Positions 25,105-36,866 are shown, numbered from the stretch's first letter. The stretch is 64,000 nucleotides of DNA from Coenobita brevimanus (GCA_032717465.1 CM064697.1:5578033-5642032), one strand, 5' to 3'. Numbers and translations: made by a program. Notes: generated by a model from the sequence alone, not told the origin.

Positions 25105-25570
25105 TTGCCCTCCTCTCTCTCTCTCTCTCTCTCATGCAGCCTACAGTGATGTTCTTATTCCCCTCATCGAAACAAAAGCACACCCATGCCTATCCCCTTC
25201 CCTCAGACCTATTTTAAATATCATCTTCCCCAATCCTAATCAGCCTCAGCCCTATTTCCAGACCGATTCCAGATTTCTTTCCCTCCGTGTTTCCAGGTCT
25301 ATTCCCTCCGTATTTCCAGACCGATTTCAGATTTACTTTTCCCTCTGTATTTCCAGACCTATTCCAGTTTACTTTCCCCCGTCCACTTTACCTCAACCCT
25401 TTTTCCAGACCTACTCCAGATTTAACTTTCCCAGTCCAATCGCAACCCCACTTACAAATCACGTCCACATTTAGCTTTTCCTCGTCTTACTCAACCTCAA
25501 CCTCTTTTTTCCAGACCTAGCTTTCCTAAGTCCTACCCAGCCTACACCCTCTGTCCAGATCCGTTCCAGA
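25105..25570 (+). repeat. (CT)n then ~45-bp degenerate tandem repeat
   Basis: (CT)n at about 25111-25132. From about 25245, diverged units contain TATTTCCAGACC.ATTCCAGA and TTTACTTTCCCC(C/T)GT. Confidence 0.7.
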
Positions 25571-25899
25571 TATACAGTAACTTTCCCCGTCCTACCTAAC
25601 CTCTTCCTTTTCTGCACACTCCTTCTCTGCCCTATTTTTTCCACCCATCCTGCTCAGTCTACTCCCCCTTGTCCAAGCCTACCCTATCCAGCGGCCAACA
25701 CTCCGCTCCCTAAATCGCTGCCACTCCCACGTTTGAGTCCCTCGCGTGAGATAAAAAGTTGTTAGATGTGACGATGTTTGGCTGGACAGTATCTGCCTTG
25801 TTCCTGCTCACGCACCGGAAGAATGGCCAGATGAAATTAATGTTCTCACTTGGCACGACACTCACTCTTCAATCTCTTCCTGGATGGTATTATTCATTT

Positions 25900-25985
25900 A
25901 TTTGATTATTATCATTATTATTATTATTATTATTATTACTACCACCACCACCACTACTACTACTATTACTACTACTACTGTTATC
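25900..25985. repeat. (ATT)n-(ACC)n-(ACT)n microsatellite
   Basis: Trinucleotide tract with changing motif. Confidence 0.97.
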
Positions 25986-26289
25986 ATCACTAACCACAGT
26001 CGGAGAAACGGCCCTGAGCAATGCCACTAGGGTCGTACGCTAGTCACCTTCCCATGAAACTTCAAAACTATGGCAGCCTAACCTCGAGCCTAAACGCTTA
26101 ACAAGGTGGGGTTGGGTAAGACAGGACTTGCTGTTACGACTATATGTAATATGTAGGCATGGCTAATTATGTAAAAAATGACGTGAAACGCAAAGCACTT
26201 AAAAAGTATATGGATGTATATTGTCGCTTGACGATGTGGTGAATTTACAAGTGATTCATCCCTGACCCATTCACTAACGGACCAACTCA

Positions 26290-26570
26290 TCTCAGGCTTA
26301 ACTGCTCACCCTCATATATTCACCCCACGCTCACTCATTAACTCTCCCTGGTCGTCCGCCTACTCACCCACCCATTCACTCCCCCAACACCCACCTACTT
26401 GTTCTCACTCACTGCTCCAACACTCCCGCTCACCCTGCTCACCCCCCCCCCACCTCTGGACATCCACCTCTCACCCACTCACCCCCATCACCCTCACTGA
26501 CCCCACACCCTATCAGTTACCCATCCTGGATACCCAACCCCACCCACTCACCTCTCATTCTCTCAACATC
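26290..26570 (+). repeat. Low-complexity CACTCACCC-rich DNA
   Basis: C/A/T-rich, loosely repeated ACTCACCC and CACTCAC motifs. Non-coding. Confidence 0.7.
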
Positions 26571-27394
26571 TCCGTGACGTCACTGGTGGACACGGAAGAC
26601 CCCGTATGTGTCAGGGGTCAGGGGTATTCCTGCAGAGGCGCTCAGATATTTCATAAAAGATGAGAAGGGCTGAAAGGACAAGGTATTTCTCTGGGATATT
26701 ACGTTTCATTGATTGAGAGTTCCGTGTCCTGGGGTCGCTTTCAACCACCGCAGATGGGCAGATTTTTTTTTTTTTTTTCGATTAAAAAAAAAAAATCAAT
26801 GAACAGTAAAATATTGGCAACGTTTCTGATAAAGTACTAATGCAACGTGACTGCGATGTTACCTAAGGAAGAGAGGAGAGCATAGCAATATTCCGGGTTG
26901 GTGGGGTGCTGCTAGCATTCCCAGGCTGGCATGAGATACCCGTAAAGGGCAAATAGTAATACGGTATGCAGAATGGTCACCTATCCGGGTCAGAGGTGAA
27001 GTTACGTGCCCTTGTGTACGAATCTCCGCTCTCAGCACTTATAACTGGATATTTCGGACTACATTATTACACTTGATTTTCGTTTCCATCTTATCCGTTT
27101 TCAGGCCTGCAAAGTCTCACGTATTTTGCGGGTCTCACACATTTGGAATGATATTCCCACACTCCCGCGAGCCCTGTGTGTTATCACGCATTCACGTTAC
27201 TGTTGCGCCCTAAAAAATTAAAGTTTTGCCGTTTTAGCGCAAATGTTTCCTCAGTTGAATTCTTCATCAACAGGTATCCATTTTTTTTTTTTTTTTTTTT
27301 TTAAGCATGAACCTGTGAGATCATGATGAATTTGTGGCATACAAGACATAACCTGCTTTACCACCCGCAGTTCTTAAGTCGACTACTGTAACTG

Positions 27395-27740
27395 AAACAA
27401 ATGGTCAAAACTACTTGAGAATGGATGTTATCTGGGACCACCTCTCAAAGGTGAAAGACATTTCAGGGAATCTGAAATTCCCTATAATGTCCAGAGTTAC
27501 TAAGTTGGTACTGACCATACCCCATAACAATACTGATGCTGAAAGTGCTCAGTATGATAGGCAAGAACACAGTGAATAGCAAATCAGATCTGGCACCTGA
27601 GGGCACATTGTCTTCAATAATAACATGCAAAGTCAATCAGTTCTTTGAAGCGCCTTGCTATGAGTTCCAATCAAGCAAGAATATGTTATATAATACCAAG
27701 AAAGCAACTTGGGAGAACAACAATGCTTATAAGAATTGAA
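27395..27740 (+). pseudogene. hAT-type transposase C-terminal fragment, decayed
   Basis: Read across a frameshift near 27538, the region gives LKFPIMSRVTKLVLTIPHNN and DAES, then VLSMIGKNTVNSKSDLAPEG, TLSSIITCK and finally KKATWENNNAY. The order LVLTIPHSNA-E-VFSMI-KNK-..-L-PEGTLSSI-T-K resembles the C-terminal dimerisation segment of hAT-like transposases widespread in animals. The N-terminal part is missing and the reading frame is broken. It lies inside the 12-kb SLC34 intron in the same orientation. Family assignment is by recognition only. Confidence 0.55.
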
Positions 27741-27899
27741 TTGTCGCTCACCTTGGTTCCTCCTATTTTTAATTCTAGTCTTGCTACAGCTTGCTTGGCC
27801 ATTGTATCCTGCTCTTCCAATAATACAAACAAGGATGCTTGGCTGATTAACTGATAACCTTCCTAGTGTTTGCAGTAGTGCAGTGGTACTCATTTCCCT

Positions 27900-29340
27900 G
27901 ACCGATGAGCCAAATCAAACCTTCAGCCATAATGAAACTGAACAGTTCCATGGATGGAAAGTTGGAAACATTCTCAAAGTGATTCTTTATGAAGAGTAAG
28001 TTTTATTTCCTAAGAACTGCAACAAAAATATACAAGTAACTGTTGTTTCACTTACAAAATATTACAAGAATAAAACGTTATGCTTAAGAATTGTATTTTT
28101 TGCCTCCAATAATTTAATCGGCTGAAACAATGGACCTGAAATTAACAAGTTTTAATGACAAATCTTCAGAAATAGGTAATATTTGGAAATTTCAGATCCA
28201 GCAAGGCAACCCCCCAAAAATCCAATTCTCCAGCAAAATTTAACCAATCCTCCAGCAGAGTGGCACAACACCCTTGACAGGTCTAGGGAATTAACGTTAG
28301 ACGGAAAAAAAATAATAATAATGATGGTAACAATCACTTACCTTTTTCTCTGAAGTACGTATAACGATGGTTTGTGTTCTCATTCATAACTTAAGCTGGA
28401 TTTGGCTTAGTTGATGTGGTGGGTTTCATATAATGTGATACTTTTAGTTTGACACAAAAATACGACAATGACTCGTGAACCCCCAAGCTTCTCCCTACAC
28501 GCGGAGTAGCACATTCTCACCTGAATAGGTCCCTACCTTTAATCATGAACAATCGGAATGTTTATATTGGAGTATTAAAAAAACGGTTTGTGTTGTTAGC
28601 TCTTTTCATAACAAGATGCTAACACGTTACTCAAAAAATGTTTAGTAACTAGAGTTGTTTGTTTTTACTCAAAGTAAGAGCTATTTCACATTTCATTGGG
28701 GTTGCCTACTCACACCAATAAAGTAGTCCACCGCGTCGTGTAAATCGACGATGCTGAGATAAATTCATGGTAATGGTACATATATTCAGTTATCGCGCAT
28801 GATAATCGCATTAAGCTAATCAAACTAAAGGTCGCAAAGACTTAAAAAAACTGAAAAGAGGTGATAATGTACTGTATTCATAATCTGCGTATTGAAAAAC
28901 TAATTGACCGATCATTAAAAAAAAAAAAGTCCAGGATTATAATTAAATAGAAAACACCTGCACAGAGTTTTTAAATAGCATTGTTGAATATTTTGTTATA
29001 TTACGGGAAATTGATGCAGCGAAGATGCTTTGCAGACTTGCAAGTTGCTATGCGGAATGAGCTAATAGTAAAATTTAACCCAGCGGATTCTCAGCGTTCC
29101 AGCGACTTCTGTTAGCTTGTAAACTGAATGTCACAGTCGTCTCTAAACAATTTCTCCTTGCAACAGTTTATGGAGTTGAATGTGGAGAGGATATGATTGT
29201 ATGTCTTTTTTATTTTATTTTTATGTGACTAGCATCCATAACTTAATTATGGACCGTGAATATCTGCGCAATAGTTTTCGTCCTTTTCAGACATTTTATT
29301 AGGGACATTTTTGATGCAGTTGATACCCACTTGTGGTAGG
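27900..29340. other. Intronic DNA, no gene recognised
   Basis: AT-rich unique sequence with short poly(A) runs. No frame or repeat recognised. Confidence 0.5.
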
Positions 29341-29343
29341 AGA

Positions 29344-29600
29344 TGATCATCTACATCCTTGATGTAGTGCTGCCTCCCTCTTTCGTCATCTGTATTATTC
29401 CTTTTCCGTGTGTGCCCTCCTCTCTTCGTAATTCTCCCATCTTTCCGTCACTTTTAATTACAGTACTCTCCTTTCCAGGTGGCTTTACAATGAGTGACAA
29501 GCTTAATTGTTTCCTGTAAGCCAGGAAACCATTTACAACTCTAGATGGTAACCACATAACCACCTTATATGTGTTCCTTATGTGTCAGCAAGTGGGTTTG
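29344..29600 (-). repeat. Hairpin-bearing dispersed repeat, copy 1
   Basis: On the minus strand it aligns with 47271-47540: GTGGTTA.GTGGT.ACCATC, GTAAATGGTTTCCTGGCTTA, CAGGAAAC, TAAA.CCACCTG.AAAGGA, GTAATTAAAAGT and GCACTACATCAAGGATG. The central TGGTTTCCTG..CAGGAAAC forms a short hairpin. Confidence 0.75.
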
Positions 29601-29624
29601 TGGACAGTTAATGCCCTTCCTGTA

Positions 29625-29695
29625 AAACAGCTAACTCAAAGATAAACGGCCATCCCCTGCGGGATTTTGGGGTCTGGCAATAAATAGATAGACAG
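29625..29695 (+). mobile_element. LINE 3'-end fragment
   Basis: GGCCATCCCCTGCGGGATTT then TGGGGTCTGGCAATAAATAG ATAGACAGATG matches the 3' end of the LINE at 46640-47265 (GGCCACCCCGTATGGGATTA, AGGTGTCTGGCAATAGATAA) with the same tetranucleotide tail. Severely 5'-truncated. Confidence 0.65.
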
Positions 29696-29699
29696 ATGA

Positions 29700-32105
29700 T
29701 ACCCACTAACTTCATCACCCTGCAATTGCTAAATGGTGAAATGTACCAAATAGACAAGATGAGGAATAGGGAAATGAGCCATACCCTCATTTATTCATGC
29801 AGTCAGTTCTCAGCCCCATGCCGCCAACTCTCAAGGATACTGTAATTAGACAGTCGAGAACGAATACTTTTAGAAGTGAACTTAATGCCACATATCTCAT
29901 TGCATTGTACAGATAAAGGATATTGACGGAGAATTAATATAATGTTCCAAAAATATTGAGTTTGATATGCAGTTCATCACTGAGCGGCCATAGTATATGC
30001 TCATAAAGTACCTAAAGTGGAAAGTGTGCCTTCAAGTAAGGCAACATTGAGCATATCTTTGTCAGTCGTCTAGGTGGTTTAATACGAAGTCTTCCAGTTG
30101 GACAGTACTGGGACTAAATATCCCTGAGAGACATTAAAAATATTTGTGGAAAGTTTTGAGACTAAATGTGGGTGGGGCCTCCAGTACTTAACAGAGTAGC
30201 AAGAAAAACTTTCCAGTAACCACCAAGTCTTCTTCAGGGTCTATCAACTGGTGGCCATAGTGTGATGGCTTCCAGGTGGTGACAGTGGCAATTAAAATCA
30301 TTTAGTATTAGCCTACGTAGACTAGTTCATTAGCCAATTTGGGGGCTTTTAACAGAGTTCTACATAGTAAATACGTTACCAGTGAGAATCCTGAATGAAA
30401 TGTAATTTATTGTTACTCTTCTCATATTTGACTAAAATTATGATAACAAATTTTATATACTAATTTCATTTTCATTAAGAGACTTTTTACTTTGCAGCTG
30501 ATATCCTCAACAATGAGTATGTGAAAAATCCAATAGTGGGTCTGATGATTGGCATTCTTGTTACGGTACTGGTGCAGTCCTCCTCGACATCAACCTCCAT
30601 AATCGTATCCATGGTTTCTGCTGGCTGTAAGTTACATCACCATCATCATAAGTTACATAATAGGAATAGTTTTCAGTGCAGTGCCATACATCAGTGACAC
30701 CTCTTGCAATACTTTACCGTACAGTACTGTAATCATTCATCAGTTTTAGCTACTGTGCTGAATTAATGTTTTTGCTCTGACAATGGACACCTTTGGCACT
30801 AACATCTGTAAAGGATAGTGTAGGTCTTGTATAGACATTTTTCAATACTGTACTGCATAGTGTAGCCTTTTGAGTGAAGCTGCTGTACTAATAGCATGTA
30901 AATGCCACATTCTTTTCCTTCATTACAACTGGACAGCCAAGTAAATGTAAATGAGAGTAAAGTGTTGATGAGTCCATTATGCCTTGTTAATGATAACTTG
31001 AATAAATTCTGTACAGCACCAACTTGTATTGCAATGGAACAGCTAGGAGAAGAGGAGTGAGCTTAGGGGACATATGCTGCCCCTCGTGTAATGAGATAGC
31101 TATCATACAGTAAATATTGTATCTTGGGTCTGAGCATTAATGCGAAGCTCATCATTCATAAGATTAGTTATATGCTCCAGATGTACTACCAGAATGAAAA
31201 TGTTGCAAAGTATGGTAGGGTTCTGGAGAGGGACATCTTCTCATGATGGCCCCATTACTGTACAGTGGGGTGGCTCTGCTGCCTGGCTATACAGGTGTCC
31301 CTCATTCCCTCCCTCTTCCCTAAAAGGGAAATGGTGGATTGCAGGAAAAGACCATAGTTAGCCTTCAGTCCACCAGAATCATGTCCAAATGACCCAGGGG
31401 CCACAGGAACAACAACAGCATGGTAGAAGAGAACAGTAAGTGTAAGGACAAGATATTGGTTTTTGAGAGGGCCATAATACAAACTAATTCTCTACAAGAC
31501 TAGATGGCATGGAAATGTTGTGTGTGAATGCCTAGTCATTTGCACAGCATCTGAAACAAATATGGTGGCATGTAAGAGGAACTTAGTGATATTTGCAGCA
31601 AGAAAAGAGAGTTGTAGGTGCTTTGAAAACAGTGGCAAGAAACAAATATGGGTGTGAGAGCAAAGAACATGTTGCTTGACGGTAAACAGTTTCCAACCCT
31701 GGTATAGTTGTAAAGCATAATTAACGTTTGAGACATGTCAAGAATGAGGGTAGTGGACAAAGGTTATCTTGAAGATATGGAGTAACTTGGCAAGATGGAC
31801 AAGTGAACTCTGACATGATAAGTGGAAAGTGAAGGTGGTTGAGAATAGAAACATGCAATATGGTCTGAGGTGCTTTGTACATATGTAGTAAATGGAAAAT
31901 ATAAGATTGACATGGAGGATGTATGAGCATGAGGTAGCTGGCAGAAGAAACTTATGTCAAAACCCCCATGAAAAAGTAAAGTAAAAGTAGTGGTGTAGGA
32001 GGAGGAGGAGGGATCATTCCAAGAAAGTACTGTGAGGATTTTTTTGACTGACAAGCATGTGTTGTACATTTCCTTGTAACTAGATTATCCCATTTTCCTT
32101 TACAG
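29700..32105. other. Intronic DNA around one SLC34 exon, no other gene
   Basis: Apart from the exon at 30498-30626 this stretch holds no recognised gene or repeat. Short frames lack homology-like features. Confidence 0.5.
30498..30626 (+). CDS. SLC34A: SLC34 exon with first QSSS repeat
   Basis: The acceptor is TTTGCAG and the donor GGCT|GTAAGT (phase 1 to phase 1). It encodes [18 protein letters not shown] followed by [20 protein letters not shown]. The QSSSTSTS signature is the first of two inverted repeats that form the SLC34 transport core and contribute to the Na+ and phosphate sites. Neighbouring exons encode the preceding helix (18139) and the continuation of the repeat (32106). This is one of the most conserved parts of the protein. 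Confidence 0.96.
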
Positions 32106-32191
32106 TGTTGGAGGTCAGAACTGCAATTCCTATGATTATGGGTTCAAATATTGGAACTTCTGTAACAAACACCATTGTCTCCTTAACACAG
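32106..32191 (+). CDS. SLC34A: SLC34 exon, transport core helix
   Basis: The acceptor is CTTTACAG and the donor ACACAG|GTTAGT (phase 1 in, phase 0 out). With the last base of the previous exon it encodes LLEVRTAIPMIMGSNIG, then TSVTNTIVSLTQ. The V-R-A-IP-IMG-NIGTS pattern directly follows the first QSSS motif in all SLC34 proteins. Confidence 0.95.
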
Positions 32192-32269
32192 GTTAGTATA
32201 CTGTATTGTTCTCTAAGTACAGTACCGTAAATGAAATGGTAGAGTGTCAGCCTCTGTATGCTGTAATAA

Positions 32270-32459
32270 CCCCTTCAGCCCTAGAATGCCTTTTTCTTTA
32301 CTGTGACTGACTCAGGCTGATTTTTATAGCAAAGAGATATCTTGCGTTAGAAACAAGTTCATTTAACCTCTTTAGTCTGAAAATTACTTTTTCTTAATTG
32401 ATCTGGCTTAATCTAAGCAGTTTCATTCAGTTTCTGGAGGATGTTCTAGGCTGAAGGAG
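32270..32459. mobile_element. piggyBac-like MITE (TTAA-flanked, 190 bp)
   Basis: The left end CCCCTTCAGCCCTAGAATGC is the inverted counterpart of the right end (reverse complement CTCCTTCAGCCTAGAACATC). It is flanked by ATAA on the left, one change from TTAA, and TTAA on the right. TTAA target duplication and termini beginning CCC(C)T are the hallmark of piggyBac-derived elements. No coding capacity. Confidence 0.6.
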
Positions 32460-32512
32460 TTAATTTCATTTACTTCAGTTTACAGCACTGTAAAAGGAAC
32501 TTAATGGTACTA

Positions 32513-32530
32513 TATATATACAGGTATATA

Positions 32531-32560
<30 letters not shown>
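32513..32560. repeat. (AT)n microsatellite
   Basis: Interrupted TATA/ATAT tract in an SLC34 intron. Confidence 0.95.
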
Positions 32561-32561
<1 letters not shown>

Positions 32562-32723
32562 AATAACATGCCCTTATACAAACAGTGGCTGAATGACTGT
32601 AGAGTACTGGATTAGAGTTGTATATATGTTTAATACTATATTTTAGATGTGCATAAACCACTTTGGTAATGTAAGTGATAATGTACTGTATTAATCTAAA
32701 CAGCGTATTATTTCTTCTTTTAG

Positions 32724-32829
32724 GTTGGTGATAGGAATGAATTTCGTCGAGCCTTTGCTGGAGCCACTGTCCATGATATGTTCAACTGGCTGTCTGTAAT
32801 TACTCTGCTCATCATTGAATTAGCTACTC
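32724..32829 (+). CDS. SLC34A: SLC34 exon with electrogenicity-determining residues
   Basis: The acceptor is CTTTTAG and the donor ACTC|GTAAGT (phase 0 in, phase 1 out). It encodes [20 protein letters not shown] followed by [15 protein letters not shown]. The segment FAGATVHD carries Ala, Ala and Asp at the three positions (Ser-Ser-Gly in the electroneutral IIc isoform) shown experimentally in vertebrate NaPi-II proteins to control electrogenic transport. This predicts 3Na+:1Pi stoichiometry for this crustacean protein. Confidence 0.95.
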
Positions 32830-33409
32830 GTAAGTGGTTATTAACCCCAGAAAATCATTGTGTGTGAAGCTAATACTAATCTTTTGTCCTGGTCACATGG
32901 CCATACCATCTCAGTCCTGCCTCTCTTATTTTCTCTCTTAACCATTCCATTCCTACACTTCTTGCCTTTTTAATTCCTTAACTTTTCCCTCAGTGAAATA
33001 CCCATAATCCACCTCAGCATCCTCAACTCTGTCCTTTCCAAGAGTCTACCCTCCTCACTCCCAAAATCCACCCTTCAGCTTCAGACATCATAACTGGCCT
33101 TATGACTGCATATAACTTGAGTCTTTCATTTCTGTTTACATTTGTATCATGTAGTTTACCACTCCATTGATTTCTCTCCATTTTATATAGGCATTTTTTA
33201 TGCAGTTGCACATCTGCCTCTGTCCCACCTCTAAATTAGGGCCTACATGGATTTGTCATACCTAGTATATCAACTGTTGAATCAATGAATCTGTGTAACA
33301 CAAAAAAATTTCCCTAAAACCTCATTGATGTCTTTTAATACACATTTATTTTTAATTCAGTTAACTGTAACAGCTCCATCATGTGTAATTTCATCTACGG
33401 TACTTCCAG

Positions 33410-33525
33410 ACCTGTTGGAGATTGTATCAGGGGCCCTGGTAAATGATATAAGTTGGGTTGGTGAAGGTGCCGATGTCAAACTCCTTAAAGTCATCACAGA
33501 GCCATTCACCAAGACTATCATTCAG
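33410..33525 (+). CDS. SLC34A: SLC34 exon (loop after core helix)
   Basis: The acceptor is GGTACTTCCAG and the donor ATTCAG|GTAATT (phase 1 in, phase 0 out). It encodes HLLEIVSGALVNDISWVG then EGADVKLLKVITEPFTKTIIQ. The LLKVIT-PFTK-I-Q pattern is characteristic of the segment before the big extracellular loop. The open frame extends upstream of 33410, but family alignment (H-LEI) places the exon start here. Confidence 0.93.
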
Positions 33526-34060
33526 GTAATTTTTTTTTTCTTTTTAAGATTAAGAAACTTGCTTATTTCCTTGGTGTGGCACTGCCTTAGTGATTTCGTA
33601 TGAATTCTTGAAGAGGAAAATATAATAATATCACTATGAAACTAACACTTGTAAGATTAAAATATTGCCTCACCTCACAGTGCACCGTGTGTAGTAGTGT
33701 TACCTCATCGTCTTTGGTCACACTTATAAAATAGGAGTAATTGCTAGCTGTAAAGCTTTTCTAGTTGCTTAACAAAGTGAACCATGAATTGTAGCTATAA
33801 ATATGTTGTGCTGGTACCTAAGTATAGTGCGCTACATTAATGCTATTGTTGCACATGACAGTTTAAGAGCTGCACTGAATACAGTTGTTTGTAAAGTGAC
33901 TTAGTGTAGTTTTCTTGTCAACTTACATAAAATTTACTGTCTTACTTCTTTATGAATGCTGCATTACCTTTCTAAATAAGTTTTGCTGATTTCATGAGCT
34001 GTGCATGTATGCATTTATTGTACAGCTGATACAATACTGAAGAGGCTTTTCCCCCTGCAG

Positions 34061-34367
34061 CTGGACAAAACTGTTTATCATGACTGGAGTTCAGGGGGCT
34101 GTTTGGAGAATGCAACTTCACTTATCAAGAAATACTGCAAATATAATGAAACCCTTCCCTCCACTGAGTTTCCTCAAACCACTGAGTCAGGATCAGCAAC
34201 ACCAGCCCCATGTCTTGATAATGGAATACCGCATTCTTGTCACTTTCTTTTCTATGAGACAAGTCTGACAGATTCCCAGGTTGGCATCATCCTCCTGATT
34301 GCCTCACTCTTTATTCTCTGCTCGGCCCTTATCATCATAGTCAAGACCTTGAACTCCATGATGAAAG
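34061..34367 (+). CDS. SLC34A: SLC34 exon with large extracellular loop
   Basis: The acceptor is CCCCCTGCAG and the donor AAAG|GTAAGT (phase 0 in, phase 1 out). The first two thirds form the extracellular loop. It has four cysteines (GGCLEN, KYCKYN, APCLDN, HSCHF), suitable for disulfides, and two N-glycosylation sequons (NAT, NET). The loop is poorly conserved, as is usual for the family. The last third encodes a membrane helix (VGIILLIASLFILCSALII) followed by VKTLNSMMKG, which matches the start of the second structural repeat. Confidence 0.95.
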
Positions 34368-34935
34368 GTAAGTAAATCTGTGCAGTATGGTAATTGTTCT
34401 GATAACATTAACTCTTGTTATTCACGGTTAACAGATTTCTGATATGTACTTGATGCAGATATTGACTGTAAGTATAGAACAGATAAACTTGTGTATATAA
34501 TTCATTTGGTTGTTGTCTTTTTTAAACTGACCCCCCTTTTCTCCCACATGTGACCTATACCTATCACATTATGCATCAGTATGAAGGCTAAGATAGTTTG
34601 AAGCTGTAAAAGAAGTATTATACAATACATATGTGAGCAAACATGACAAATTCTGGAACATTTGTTGGAAAATGTGATCATACTTCTTAGCACTTAAGTC
34701 ATGTTTATATTGTATATATAAATTAGCCATGAAAACTTAATTACAGTATCATGCAACCGTGCACTGTTCTTTAAATGATCTAATATATTGCATTGGAGTA
34801 CTGTACATTTACTTTTTACTTTTCATTAAAAATTCCTTCTCTGCATTACACACTGGTGCTATTACATACAATGCTATTATATTAAACTTCTTGTTATTAT
34901 AACCATTATATAAAATCCATCTCTTATCTCCACAG

Positions 34936-35088
34936 GCAAAATGGCCATGATCATCAAGAAGACAATCAATGCTAATATCCCATATCTGCCTTGGCTCACT
35001 GGTTACATCGCCCTGCTTGTAGGAGCAGTTATGACATTCCTTGTTCAGTCATCTTCTATCTTCACCTCTACCCTTACGCCACTCATTG
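34936..35088 (+). CDS. SLC34A: SLC34 exon with second QSSS repeat
   Basis: The acceptor is CTCCACAG and the donor ATTG|GTCAGT (phase 1 to phase 1). It encodes [20 protein letters not shown], then [20 protein letters not shown] and [11 protein letters not shown]. This is the second, inverted QSSS motif that pairs with the one at 30498-30626. The GAVMTF-VQSSS-FTS pattern is essentially invariant in SLC34. Confidence 0.96.
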
Positions 35089-35359
35089 GTCAGTATAAAA
35101 CTGATAAATTGTAGGTTATACTTACTAATATACTGTGTGCATATACTGCTGTATAATAAAGATACAGTATTTTTTACCATCATCGGGCTAATAGCAATCC
35201 CCAGAAACAATGGAAGAGAAAACACGAAAGTAGGAGGACTGTCAAACAGCATGCCCAGTGAAATGGGCCATAAAATCATTCACACATGCAACCCAAAAAA
35301 GTCTCAGCTCTGCTTCATAAGCTGCTGGCTCCAGCTCACCAGCTTAACTATTTGCACAG

Positions 35360-35484
35360 GTATTGGTGTGATCACCATTGAGCGATCGTATCCTCTCACC
35401 CTGGGAAGCAACATTGGCACAACAACTACTGCTCTTCTGGCGTCCATGGCAGGCGAGGGACCTGGTTTGCAAGATGCCCTCCAG
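35360..35484 (+). CDS. SLC34A: SLC34 exon, second transport repeat continuation
   Basis: The acceptor is TTTGCACAG and the donor CTCCAG|GTTAGC (phase 1 in, phase 0 out). It encodes [20 protein letters not shown], then [22 protein letters not shown]. The [20 protein letters not shown] pattern is a family signature. The upstream intron is only about 270 bp. Confidence 0.96.
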
Positions 35485-35914
35485 GTTAGCACACACATGG
35501 AGATGGTTTTCTTTGCATTGTATTATAGATAAGGATGCTCACCATTCATATTCTTGATGCAGCGACAGACCATATGGTTTCCCATGATTAAACTCATACA
35601 CACACACACATGACATGAACAGGCAACTCTGATTAACACATTTAGCCATGTTTTACAGGTCCTGGAGGGAAATTGATCTGTAGAACTGAGGCAAACCATT
35701 TTTTGTCACTGGAGATATGAACCACCCCCACACAGTTCCTCGTGCAGAAGGCTCTTGAGTGTAGGGTGAGAATGGCACATGAAAATTGTAGTGGATGTGT
35801 TTGTGAGTGAGAGAATCCTTCTGTTGTTGACAAAACCTTTACATGGTGCAAATGTGTAACAACACATGAAATGCCATACTGTACTATTGCATCCTCATAA
35901 ATATACAATTGAGT

Positions 35915-36000
35915 GTGATTGACCCTAGGTCAAGAGGACTGGTAGGCAAATGCTCTGCTGACCTCACCACTAAGAGGCTCCAAGGGTAAGCTCATAGGCA
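35915..36000 (-). repeat. tRNA-like sequence, possible SINE head
   Basis: The minus strand reads GAGCCTCTTAGTGGTGAGGT, CAGCAGAGCATTTGCCTACC, AGTCC, ..GACCTAGGGTCAATCAC. It resembles tRNA A-box (TTAGTGGTGAGGT) and B-box (GGTCAATC) order, but acceptor-stem pairing is not convincing. It is more likely a SINE fragment than a functional tRNA. Confidence 0.3.
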
Positions 36001-36004
36001 AAAG

Positions 36005-36210
36005 ACAGATGCCTGGTAGTCCAGTGGTTAGGTTGCTCCAACTGGATGTTACCCAAAGGGTTTATATTTGGGGAGTGGTTAGAGTTTATTGCTGACAAAT
36101 TGCCACTCAGAAGTGAGGTTCTGATCACCTTTAATGTTTGGCTTGTGGTGTAGCTCTGAGCACCTATATTACTGATTGAGCAGTAAAGGATTGGATGGTG
36201 GATGGATAAA
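36005..36210 (+). mobile_element. tRNA-derived SINE, copy 1
   Basis: It aligns with copies at 48036 and 50344: TGCCTGGTAGTCCAGTGGTT (A-box-like), GCTCCAACTGG, GGGTTTATATTTGG (decayed B box), GGTTAGAGTTTATTGCTGA, TGCCACTCAG, and the end GAGCA.TAAAGGATTGGATGG. It lies within an SLC34 intron. Confidence 0.75.
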
Positions 36211-36596
36211 TGGAATGTTCTTGAATGCCTTGCATTCTTCAAGGTGTGCTAATTGTGACTGTTCCTTATTTGAATTTGTTTTTGTTTGAATTATAACTAG
36301 ATTTTTTCTAAAAGCAGTTTCACCATCATATATGTGTATTCAGCCTGTGCAAGATAAGATATATTACTATTGCTCACAAGTGGAAGTTGCCTCCATGGTC
36401 GAGATGTGTATATCACTACAGTTTTTGGAATAAAAGATTCAGATTACATGCCTTGTAGTCTTCAGTTAGATACAGTAATTTTTTGTTCTCTGATTACATA
36501 CATCATCATATCCAGGTCAACTGTTGTAGTATGTAACTGTTATTTTTTTTAATACCAAAAATAGTAAATACGTAATGGAATCTTTCACACCTGCAG

Positions 36597-36786
36597 ATTG
36601 CGTTTGTTCACCTCTTCTTCAACATCTTTGGAATCCTTATCTTCTATCCGATACCTTTCATGCGCGTCCCTATTCCTCTTGCTAAGAAGTTGGGTGAGAC
36701 AACAGCCAAATATCGCTGGTTTGCCATCCTGTACCTCATCGTTATGTTCTTCCTTCTCCCAGGCTTTGTCTTCCTTTTGTCTCTAG
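36597..36786 (+). CDS. SLC34A: SLC34 exon, late transmembrane segments
   Basis: The acceptor is CACCTGCAG and the donor CTAG|GTAAGT (phase 0 in, phase 1 out). It encodes [20 protein letters not shown], the cytosolic link [18 protein letters not shown], then [20 protein letters not shown] and FLLSLG. The H-FFNI-GI--FYPIPF and AKYRWFA motifs are conserved across SLC34. Confidence 0.96.
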
Positions 36787-36866
36787 GTAAGTTGAGTATA
36801 GCTTGCTTCTTGTTTGGACATAATGGCCACATTTTCCACTGAACAGTACTTATCCTATGCTATAAT

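Noticed and set aside
35915..36000. Functional tRNA gene on the minus strand
   Set aside because: A- and B-box-like words are present but stems do not pair convincingly; a SINE fragment is more likely.
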